Shown: piece after piece, positions 1 to 6,384 of the stretch
Layout of the letters: each line of letters begins with the position of its first letter
How positions within the stretch are numbered: the stretch's first letter is position 1
Assembly (NCBI GenBank): GCA_964392965.1
Contig: CAYMSA010000011.1
Coordinates: forward strand, 1-34,689
Reading direction: 5' to 3'
Source of the DNA: CAYMSA01 sp964392965
GTDB lineage: Bacteria; Actinomycetota; Coriobacteriia; Anaerosomatales; Anaerosomataceae
DNA: 34,689 nucleotides
Program-made: the position numbers and the translations under genes
The notes under the pieces: generated by a model
The model's input: the letters and a program-made list of their open reading frames with translations, nothing else
Databases searched by the model: none
Told to the model about the DNA's origin: nothing

Positions 1-2
1 CC

Positions 3-989
3 CGGGGAGGGTCCTCGCCGCTCATCAGGTTCGTGCTCGGCTTCATCTTCACCACATCGGCGCTCGTCTTCCTCGGGTGCACCGTCCGTGCGTGGCTGCG
101 ACTGGGGGGCGGTGATCTCACGGCGCTGTGGGGCGCGCTCGGGATCATCGCAGGTGCTCTCGTGGGTGTCTTCTTCCTGAAGCGCGGGTTCAGCCTCGGC
201 CGGGCGAAGCAGATGGCGAAGCCCCTCGGCTGGATCGTGCCCGCGATCGGTGCCGTCCTCCTCGTGCTCGCGGTCGTGACCACGACAGTCGGTGCGCCCT
301 CCTGGGCGACGCTCACCGTAGAGAACGGCAAGAGCGTCGTTCCCGGTCAGGTCGTGGTGAAGACGGTCGACGGTGAGACGGTCGTCGTGAAGCCGGCGGA
401 CGCCACCCTCGTTGATGGCGCGGTCGTGGCGGCTGACGGCACGGTCCTCGCCGAGGCCGACAAGGTCGCGGCCACCAAGCCGATGCCCGGAGGCAAGCGC
501 GCGGCTCTCCTCATCTCGCTCATCGCAGGCGTCGCGATCGGTGTCATCGCGCAGCGTAGCCGCTTCTGCTCGGTCGGAGGTATCCGTGACGCGGTTCTGG
601 TGCGTCGTTTCGATCTGCTCTTCGGCATCGTCGGCCTGCTCATCGGCTCGACCGTCGTGAACCTCCTGCTGGGACAGTACAACCTTGGTTTCACGGGCCA
701 GCCTGTTGCCCACAACGACGCCCTGGGCAGCTTCGTCGCGATGACGATCGCCGCGCTGTCGGCGGTTCTGCTCGGAGGTTGCCCGCTGCGCCAGATCGTC
801 ATGGGGAGCGAGGGTAGCGCCGATTCGGCGGTGGCGGTCGTCGGCATGCTTGTGGGCGCGGGTTTCGCTCACTGGGCGGGCATCGCGTCGTCGCCCGCAG
901 GTCTCACCAGCGCTGCATGGCCGGCGCTGGGTGTCATGGCGGTCATCACCGTGGCGATCGCGCTGCTCAAGCGCCCGTCAGCGGCATAA
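3..989 (+). CDS. yedE: YedE-type selenium-associated membrane transporter (5' partial)
   Basis: Integral membrane protein of the YeeE/YedE family, a likely sulfur- or selenium-species permease. The reading frame is open to the left edge, and family-like residues (GGSSPLIRFVLGF) precede the first GTG at 33, so the true start lies outside the window. Visible features are several hydrophobic segments and two cysteine motifs typical of the family: RSRFCSVGG in the middle and GGCPLRQ near the C-terminus. A polar stretch of about 55 residues, rich in Val and Asp-Gly, is inserted between the two membrane halves (about nt 318-486). The TAA overlaps the ribosome-binding site of the TusA-like gene 11 nt downstream. 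The neighbours (TusA-like, DUF3343) are the usual partners of the selenium-metabolism YedE. The family is clear; the selenium substrate is inferred from context. Confidence 0.85.
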   Translation, partial: RGGSSPLIRFVLGFIFTTSALVFLGCTVRAWLRLGGGDLTALWGALGIIAGALVGVFFLKRGFSLGRAKQMAKPLGWIVPAIGAVLLVLAVVTTTVGAPSWATLTVENGKSVVPGQVVVKTVDGETVVVKPADATLVDGAVVAADGTVLAEADKVAATKPMPGGKRAALLISLIAGVAIGVIAQRSRFCSVGGIRDAVLVRRFDLLFGIVGLLIGSTVVNLLLGQYNLGFTGQPVAHNDALGSFVAMTIAALSAVLLGGCPLRQIVMGSEGSADSAVAVVGMLVGAGFAHWAGIASSPAGLTSAAWPALGVMAVITVAIALLKRPSAA

Positions 990-1000
990 GGAGGAATACC

Positions 1001-1210
1001 ATGAGAGAAGTGGATGTACGCGGTCTGTCCTGCCCGCTGCCGCTGATGCATACGAGGCAGGCCTTGGACGAAGGCCCCTCGGAGATCCTCGTCCTGGTGG
1101 ACGATGGCACGGCGAGGGCCAATGTCCTCGGTCTGCTCGCTGATGCCGGTTATGATGCCTCCGTGGAGCAGACGGCCGGAGAGTACCGCATCACCGGCGT
1201 ACGACGTTAG
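1001..1210 (+). CDS. TusA/SirA-family sulfur-carrier-like protein
   Basis: A 69-residue protein with the TusA fold signature: VDVRGLSCPLPL, with the CPxP motif at Cys11-Pro14. That cysteine carries persulfide in TusA proteins. It is single-domain, so it matches only the N-terminal half of the longer YedF proteins. The start is ATG with a strong AAGGAGGA ribosome-binding site at 988-995. It lies directly behind yedE and in front of a DUF3343 gene, an arrangement seen in selenium-utilising bacteria. A role in handling or delivering Se or S intracellularly is inferred; the TusA-family assignment is secure. Confidence 0.88.
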   Translation: MREVDVRGLSCPLPLMHTRQALDEGPSEILVLVDDGTARANVLGLLADAGYDASVEQTAGEYRITGVRR

Positions 1211-1220
1211 GGGTGCGTTC

Positions 1221-1799
1221 GTGAGGCTCAGGATCGGTCGGTCTCGCACCGGCGAACAACAGAGCGGTGAGGGCGCCACGCCAGAGACCGCTGCGGAGGC
1301 GCTCGGCCTGCTGCTCTTCGACGAGGTGACCGACGCGCTCGCCGCCGAGCGCGTGTTGAAGGCCGCCGGCTACGCGACGACGCTCGTGGCCCCGCCGCCG
1401 CACCTGCGGTCGGGTTGCGACCTCTCCGTCGCCATCCCTCGCGTCGAGGAACCCGGTGCGGCGCGGACGCTTGAAGAGGCCTGTGTGCACGTCCGGTCCT
1501 GGGTGGCCGACGTGGACGGCGCCGCGGATGTGACCGGTCTCGTCACGAGTGTCGATTTCGGCGAGTGGCTCATGGTGCGGGCCGGCAACATGAAGATCAC
1601 GGTCGAGAAGGCGACGGGCCGCATCGTGAACACCTCGGGCGGCGGGTGTCCGGACATCCCGTACCTCAACCTGAAGCTCGTGGACGACACGCTCGCTGCG
1701 GCGCCGCAGCCTAAGGAGCTCGGCTACACGCTCTGTGGCCTCATGCTCGATCGGGCGTTCGTCGAGGCCCGGATACTGCTGTCGGAGGTGGGAGCGTGA
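1221..1799 (+). CDS. DUF3343 (putative Se/S carrier-like) protein with an extra C-terminal domain
   Basis: A 192-residue soluble protein, GTG start. Residues about 28-78 match the DUF3343 pattern: LLLFDEVTDALAAERVLKAAG, then a proline-rich turn and HLRSGCDLSVAIP with the conserved Cys66. DUF3343 proteins normally end near here, but this one continues for about 110 residues. The extension contains GGGCPDIPYLN (about 140-150), with Cys143, and a second cysteine in TLCGLML (Cys172). I do not recognise the extension as a named family. The stop overlaps the next start (GTGA), so the two are translationally coupled. A redox or carrier role in selenium metabolism is inferred from the neighbours. Confidence 0.75.
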   Translation: MRLRIGRSRTGEQQSGEGATPETAAEALGLLLFDEVTDALAAERVLKAAGYATTLVAPPPHLRSGCDLSVAIPRVEEPGAARTLEEACVHVRSWVADVDGAADVTGLVTSVDFGEWLMVRAGNMKITVEKATGRIVNTSGGGCPDIPYLNLKLVDDTLAAAPQPKELGYTLCGLMLDRAFVEARILLSEVGA

Positions 1800-2683
1800 G
1801 GCTTCTCGTCGTCGCGACCTATCCCGTGAGTGGCGGGCCGGTGCTCCAGGGTGAGGCCGCCCTCGCCCCCGACGGGTCTCTGCTCGTGGGCGGGCATCCG
1901 GTCCCTGCCTCGCAGGGCACGTTCGCCATGCTCGGTGCGGCCGTCCAGGTGGCACGCTATCTCGGCACGCCCGCACCCTACGCCCTTATCGGTGGCGACA
2001 TCGGACGTGGTGACGGGACGCGGGCGGTGTTCCGGCAGCTCATCGAGACCGTGAACGCGGTTCGGCCGGCGGTTGTGGCGTTCCATTACATGCAGCCGAT
2101 CATGTCGCTCATGACCGTGGCGGTGAACGAGCTTGCCACTGCGGCTCCCGACGTGCGCCTCGTCGCTGATGCCGGTGGCATGTACGCGGCGAAGGCTGCC
2201 GGGCACGCTGCTCGCTTCGAGCTGATGACGCCCGACGTGGGGGAGATCGGCTTCCTCGCGGATCCGAAGGTGACGCATCCCGCATACGTCTCCCACTACC
2301 TCTTCGGCACCGAGGGCTTCGACCCCGTGGCGCTCTCCCGGCGCGCTCACGAGACGGGCGGCTCCTCGCGCGTCCTACTCGTGAAGGGTGCGCGCGACCT
2401 CGTCGTGTCCGGAGGCGAGGTCGTCGCGACCGTGGATCAGCCGTGCGTCCCCGCACTCGAGGCGATCGGCGGCACCGGGGACACCGTCACCGGCATCGCT
2501 TCGGCGCTCCTGGCGGCCGGGTTCCCCACGGTCGACGCCGCGCGCTGTGCATGCCTGGCTAACCGCACGGCGGGTGTCGTCATGGGGGCGACTCCGGCGA
2601 AGCACGCCGCCGACCTTGTCGACGCACTTCCCCGGGTGTTGCAGGAGAATCTCTGCCGATGGAGCGGGGCCTGCATGGTGTAG
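1796..2683 (+). CDS. Ribokinase-fold (NAD(P)HX dehydratase / sugar-kinase-like) protein
   Basis: A 295-residue protein of the ribokinase superfamily. The anion-hole/catalytic motif GGTGDT is at 225-230, followed by the usual VTGIASALLAAG helix. An upstream TPDVGEIGFLAD segment (145-156) resembles the TPNxxE region of NAD(P)HX dehydratases and related kinases. It is somewhat longer than the dehydratase domain alone and has no epimerase domain. The GTG start overlaps the DUF3343 stop by 4 nt, so it belongs to the selenium-type operon. The substrate cannot be read from sequence; kinase versus ATP-dependent dehydratase remains open. The C-terminus contains two cysteines in CRWSGACMV. Confidence 0.65.
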   Translation: MRLLVVATYPVSGGPVLQGEAALAPDGSLLVGGHPVPASQGTFAMLGAAVQVARYLGTPAPYALIGGDIGRGDGTRAVFRQLIETVNAVRPAVVAFHYMQPIMSLMTVAVNELATAAPDVRLVADAGGMYAAKAAGHAARFELMTPDVGEIGFLADPKVTHPAYVSHYLFGTEGFDPVALSRRAHETGGSSRVLLVKGARDLVVSGGEVVATVDQPCVPALEAIGGTGDTVTGIASALLAAGFPTVDAARCACLANRTAGVVMGATPAKHAADLVDALPRVLQENLCRWSGACMV

Positions 2684-2780
2684 CATTGGCCTGTCGCCGT
2701 GGGGGAGCCGCTCGGAGGGGCGCCGCACGTGCGTCGGTCAAGTACACAGTGGAGCGCGACACCCGCTCTGAGGAGGAGCC

Positions 2781-3827
2781 ATGGAAACCCCTGACGGCCC
2801 CAACCCGGGTCAGTCCCCGTACCCGCCGAGTCCCACGTATCAGGCGGCCGGGCCGCAGTATCAGCCCCCTCAGCCGTCGTATCCGCCGCCGTCCGCACAG
2901 GGTGTGCCGCAGGCCGAGAAGAAGGGCCTGTCTACCGGCGCGCGATGGGCGATCGGCATCGTGGCAGTGGTCGTGTTGCTGATCATCGGTTCGTGCGTGT
3001 GGGCGTCCACGGTCTTCACCTCCTCGGACATGGGCCCGATCGCTTCGGGGAACGGTGTCGCGCTCATCCACATCGATGACGCGATCGCCGGCACCGGCGG
3101 CTACGTGACGCCGGAGAACATCCTCGACCAGATCGATCAGGCGCTCGACGACCCCAACGTGATGTCCATCCTGCTGCGCATCGACTCGCCCGGCGGAACG
3201 GTGGCGGCCTCACAGGAGATCAGCATGGCGGTCAAGCGCGCGGCCCGGGAGAAACCGGTCGTTGCGAGCATCGGTGACATCGGCGCTTCGGGCGCCTATA
3301 TGGTGGCCTCGCAGTGCACGGAGATCGTGGCAGCCCCCGGGTCGTCGGTGGGCAGCATCGGCGTCATCATGCAGATCCCCAACGTCGAGAGCCTCCTCGA
3401 GACTGTGGGTGTGGAGTTCACCACGCTCACCACGGGCCAGTTCAAGGACACCGGCAGCGCGTACCGTAGCGTCACGCCCACGGAGGCGGCGATGCTGGAA
3501 GGCCAGATGCAGGCGGTCTACGAGCAGTTCATCGCCGATGTGGCCGAAGGGCGCGGCATGACCGAGGCCGAGGTACGGGAACTCGCCACCGGTTGGGTGT
3601 GGCTCGGGGCCGAGGCGCAGACGCTCGGGCTCGTGGACACGCTCGGCAACTACGACGACGCGATAGACCGTGCGGCGACACTCGGCGGAATCGAAGGGGA
3701 GCCGGTCATCGTGGACTACGGCTGGACGGACCCCTTCGCCGACATCCTCGGCAGCCTGTGGGGCCTCACGGCATCGGCCTTCGGCTCGGACGCGGGTTCG
3801 GGTGTGCCGCAGACGCTGATGCGGTAG
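2781..3827 (+). CDS. sppA: Signal peptide peptidase SppA (S49 serine protease)
   Basis: A 348-residue single-domain S49 protease that degrades leftover signal peptides in the membrane. Residues 1-45 are a Pro/Tyr/Gln-rich cytoplasmic tail. One membrane segment spans about 56-76. The protease domain follows, with DSPGG at 135-139, nucleophile Ser170 in GASGAYM, and general-base Lys222 in TGQFKDTGSAYR. This is the Ser-Lys dyad of the short SppA form. The ATG has a strong GAGGAGGAG ribosome-binding site at 2770-2778. It stands alone, about 100 nt from the preceding operon, and is followed by a hairpin. Confidence 0.93.
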   Translation: METPDGPNPGQSPYPPSPTYQAAGPQYQPPQPSYPPPSAQGVPQAEKKGLSTGARWAIGIVAVVVLLIIGSCVWASTVFTSSDMGPIASGNGVALIHIDDAIAGTGGYVTPENILDQIDQALDDPNVMSILLRIDSPGGTVAASQEISMAVKRAAREKPVVASIGDIGASGAYMVASQCTEIVAAPGSSVGSIGVIMQIPNVESLLETVGVEFTTLTTGQFKDTGSAYRSVTPTEAAMLEGQMQAVYEQFIADVAEGRGMTEAEVRELATGWVWLGAEAQTLGLVDTLGNYDDAIDRAATLGGIEGEPVIVDYGWTDPFADILGSLWGLTASAFGSDAGSGVPQTLMR

Positions 3828-3843
3828 CCGCGCTCTCGGCGAC

Positions 3844-3859
3844 CAGCCCGGTCGGGCTG
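3844..3859 (+). terminator. Hairpin after sppA
   Basis: A perfect 7-bp inverted repeat (CAGCCCG/CGGGCTG) with a 2-nt centre, 17 nt after the sppA stop. No T-run follows, so termination is plausible but unproven. Confidence 0.4.
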
Positions 3860-3908
3860 ACGGCCTGATCGCTCGCGCCTCGATGGGGCGCAGCGGCCTG
3901 CTATCGCC

Positions 3909-3914
3909 TACAAT
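3909..3914 (+). promoter_or_regulatory. Candidate -10 box for the purC operon (TACAAT)
   Basis: TACAAT lies about 80 nt upstream of purC, in the gap after sppA. The same CTACAAT string occurs before purM and purH. No convincing -35 box is visible. Confidence 0.45.
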
Positions 3915-3994
3915 GCACGTATGAGTCCGTGGGCTCCGGCGGGGCGAGGATCCCGGCCGTGGGCGATGACATGCGATCACCGGGAGGGCCGCAC

Positions 3995-4879
3995 GTGGAG
4001 CCGATGTCGCTCAAGCCGAGCGCGCAAGGGAAAGTCCGGGACATCTTCGACCTCGGCGACAGGCTGCTGCTCGTCGCCACTGACCGCATCAGCGCGTTCG
4101 ATGTCGTGCTGCCAGACCCCATACCGTACAAGGGCGAGGTGCTCACCAAGATCTCGCTCTTCTGGTTCGACGTCCTCAAGGACATCGTCCCCAATCACCT
4201 GATCAGCGCCGACGAGGCAGACCTTCCCGCAGAGCTCTCGGCCAACGCCGATGCGCTTCGCGGCCGGTTCATGCTCGCCAAGAAGGCCGAGGTCTTCCCC
4301 GTCGAGTGCATCGTGCGAGGGTACCTCGCCGGCAGCGGCTGGAAGGAGTACCGGGAGACCGGTGCCGTGTGCGGGCAGGTGCTCCCCGAGGGTCTCGTGG
4401 AGTCAAGCCAGCTCCCCGAGCCGATCTTCACGCCTTCGACGAAGGCCGAGACAGGCGCCCACGACGAGAACATCAGCTTCGAGCGGATGTGCGAGATCGT
4501 CGGCACCGACGTAGCCGAGCGCCTGCGCGAGTTCTCGGTCGCGCTCTACTCGGCGGCACGTGACTTCGCGTCGATGCGCGGCATCATCATCGCGGACACC
4601 AAGTTCGAGTTCGGCCTGGTGGATGGCGAGATCACGCTGATAGACGAGGTCCTGACGCCCGACAGCTCGCGGTTCTGGCCCGCCGACGAGTACTGCCCGG
4701 GCCAGAGCCAGCCGAGCTTCGACAAGCAGTTCGTGCGCGATTGGCTGGAGGCCAGCGGCTGGGACAAGAAGCCCCCGGCGCCGCCGCTGCCGGAAGACGT
4801 GATCATGATGACCGCCGAGAAGTACATCGAGGCATACGAGCTCCTCACGGACGAGCCGTTCATGCCGGAAGGAGACTGA
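3995..4879 (+). CDS. purC: SAICAR synthetase PurC
   Basis: Ligates CAIR with aspartate using ATP to give SAICAR in de novo purine synthesis. The 294-residue protein shows the family landmarks in order: GKVRDIFDLGDRLLLVATDR near the N-terminus, SAFDVVLPDPIPYKG, the VRGYLAGSGWKEY loop, and IIIADTKFEFG with the LIDEVLTPDSSRFW region. I chose the GTG at 3995 because GGGAGG (3982-3987) sits 7 nt upstream and family proteins start close to this point. An in-frame ATG at 4004 and longer starts at 3971 or 3929 are possible. It leads a cluster with purS, purQ and purL. Confidence 0.95.
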   Translation: MEPMSLKPSAQGKVRDIFDLGDRLLLVATDRISAFDVVLPDPIPYKGEVLTKISLFWFDVLKDIVPNHLISADEADLPAELSANADALRGRFMLAKKAEVFPVECIVRGYLAGSGWKEYRETGAVCGQVLPEGLVESSQLPEPIFTPSTKAETGAHDENISFERMCEIVGTDVAERLREFSVALYSAARDFASMRGIIIADTKFEFGLVDGEITLIDEVLTPDSSRFWPADEYCPGQSQPSFDKQFVRDWLEASGWDKKPPAPPLPEDVIMMTAEKYIEAYELLTDEPFMPEGD

Positions 4880-4885
4880 GCCGCC

Positions 4886-5329
4886 GTGAGCCAGCGTAGT
4901 CAGACGAACGACCGGTACCGCAAGGAAGCGGATATCGGGTCCACCCGCAAGAGCGCGGCACGGGCGAAGCCGGTGCGTAGGCTCGGGACGATCGAAGGTT
5001 CATCGGCCTCCAGTGCGAAGGACTCTGGCAAGGCCAAGAAGAAGCCGGTGCGCCAGCCGCTTCCCACCTCGCCGGAGATCAAGCGGTGGCGGATGATCTG
5101 GTGGGGCCTCTTCGCGCTCGCCTTCGTGTGCATCCTGGTGAACTGGCTTCTGCCCGCCGCCCGTGACAACCAGACCATCACGATGGCGCTCACGGTCACC
5201 GTCTTCGTCCTGTGTGCCGTGGCCGTCTACATCGATGCGGTGAAGATCCGGAAGCTCCGTGCACAGCTCATCAAGGAGCAAGGGAAGAAGTCCAAGAACA
5301 AGACGCAGACCGCGGCCTCCGGCAAGTAG
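4886..5329 (+). CDS. Small basic membrane protein between purC and purS
   Basis: A 147-residue protein, GTG start with GGAAGGAGA upstream (4867-4875). Residues 1-66 are Ser-, Lys- and Arg-rich and probably disordered. Two membrane segments follow at about 70-90 and 98-117, then a strongly basic tail (KIRKLRAQLIKEQGKKSKNK). By the positive-inside rule both ends should be cytoplasmic. I do not recognise the family. It starts 6 nt after purC and ends 16 nt before purS, so it is very likely co-transcribed with purine genes; no purine role can be deduced from its sequence. Confidence 0.8.
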   Translation: MSQRSQTNDRYRKEADIGSTRKSAARAKPVRRLGTIEGSSASSAKDSGKAKKKPVRQPLPTSPEIKRWRMIWWGLFALAFVCILVNWLLPAARDNQTITMALTVTVFVLCAVAVYIDAVKIRKLRAQLIKEQGKKSKNKTQTAASGK

Positions 5330-5345
5330 CGGAAGGGGTAGCCAC

Positions 5346-5588
5346 ATGGCTCGTTTTGAAGTCCACATCACCTACAAGAAGGGCATCTTCGATCCGCCCG
5401 GGGCCACTGCGGAGAACGCGCTCAGGAACCTCGGCTATGCGGAGGTCGAGTCGGTGAAGATCGGCAAGTACGTGCAGCTCGAGGTCGCCGATGGTACGAG
5501 CGAGGAGCGCGTGCGTGAGATGTGCGACAAGCTGCTCGCCAACCCGGTGATCGAGGACTACCGCGTCGAGCTCGTCGAGGAGGGGTAG
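5346..5588 (+). CDS. purS: FGAM synthase subunit PurS
   Basis: An 80-residue PurS, the small dimeric subunit that bridges PurQ and the short PurL in Gram-positive-type formylglycinamidine ribonucleotide synthase. Typical features are the FEVHITYKKGIFDPPGAT start, the GKYVQLEV strand and the C-terminal NPVIEDYRVELVE. The ATG follows GGAAGGGG (5331-5338). The stop is separated from the purQ ATG by one base, so the subunits are translationally linked. Confidence 0.96.
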   Translation: MARFEVHITYKKGIFDPPGATAENALRNLGYAEVESVKIGKYVQLEVADGTSEERVREMCDKLLANPVIEDYRVELVEEG

Positions 5589-5589
5589 C

Positions 5590-6279
5590 ATGCGCTTCGG
5601 CGTCGTGAGGTTCCCCGGCTCCAACTGCGAGCAGGACGTCATCCACGCGGTCCGGTATCTTGGCATGCAGGCCGACTACATCTGGCACGGCGACACGGAC
5701 CTCGCCGGGTTCGACGCGATCGTGCTCCCGGGCGGCTTCAGCTACGGTGACTACATCCGCTGCGGCGCCGTGGCGCGGTTCTCGCCGGTGATGAACGAGG
5801 TCGTACGTTTCGCCGAGGCCGGCGGTCCCGTCATGGGCATCTGCAACGGCTTCCAGATACTCACCGAGGCGCACCTGCTCCCCGGCGCGCTGTTGCGTAA
5901 CGCCGGCCTCAAGTTCATCTGCCACAGCCAGCTCTTGCGCGTGGAGAAGAGCGCCTGCCAGTGGCTCGACCTGCCCGAGGGTACCGTCGTCGACGTGCCG
6001 GTGAACCACAACGAGGGCAACTACATCTGCGATGCCGAGACGCTCGCGCGCCTGCAGGGCAACGGCCAGATCGTCGTGCGGTACTGCGAGGTTAACGGCA
6101 GCGTGCTGCCGGACTCGGCACCCAACGGCGCCCTCGACAACATCGCGGGCATCTGCAATGAGCGCGGCAACGTCTTCGGCCTCATGCCGCACCCCGAGCG
6201 TGTCGTCGATCCGCTCTGCAACGGTACCGATGGCGCGCCGTTCTTCACGTCCATCGTGGAGCGCCTCGCGAGCGTGTGA
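5590..6279 (+). CDS. purQ: FGAM synthase glutaminase subunit PurQ
   Basis: Class I glutamine amidotransferase that supplies ammonia to PurL. The 229-residue protein has the nucleophile Cys85 in GICNGFQIL and the triad partners His201 and Glu203 in MPHPE. The N-terminus RFPGSNCEQD and the DAIVLPGGFSYGDY segment are diagnostic of PurQ. Length is normal. The ATG follows purS by 1 nt. Confidence 0.97.
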   Translation: MRFGVVRFPGSNCEQDVIHAVRYLGMQADYIWHGDTDLAGFDAIVLPGGFSYGDYIRCGAVARFSPVMNEVVRFAEAGGPVMGICNGFQILTEAHLLPGALLRNAGLKFICHSQLLRVEKSACQWLDLPEGTVVDVPVNHNEGNYICDAETLARLQGNGQIVVRYCEVNGSVLPDSAPNGALDNIAGICNERGNVFGLMPHPERVVDPLCNGTDGAPFFTSIVERLASV

Positions 6280-6281
6280 TG

Positions 6282-6308
6282 ATGCTCGCCGCCTTCCATA
6301 GCGAGCAT
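6282..6308 (+). promoter_or_regulatory. Hairpin between purQ and purL
   Basis: A perfect 8-bp stem ATGCTCGC/GCGAGCAT with an 11-nt loop, starting 3 nt after the purQ stop in a 105-nt gap that is unusually long for this operon. There is no T-run. It could be an mRNA stability or processing element, or an attenuator. Confidence 0.4.
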
Positions 6309-6384
6309 GCTGCGCGGTGGGACGGCTTCCGCACGAGCGCTCACTCCCGACCTGTCCGACCCCTCGCCTGAGGAGCTGCTTCCC

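Noticed and set aside
2684..2780. A possible selenocysteine (UGA) read-through near the selenium-type operon
   Set aside because: The kinase-like gene ends in TAG, and the other three operon genes are complete with normal stops; no in-frame UGA interrupts a recognisable domain.
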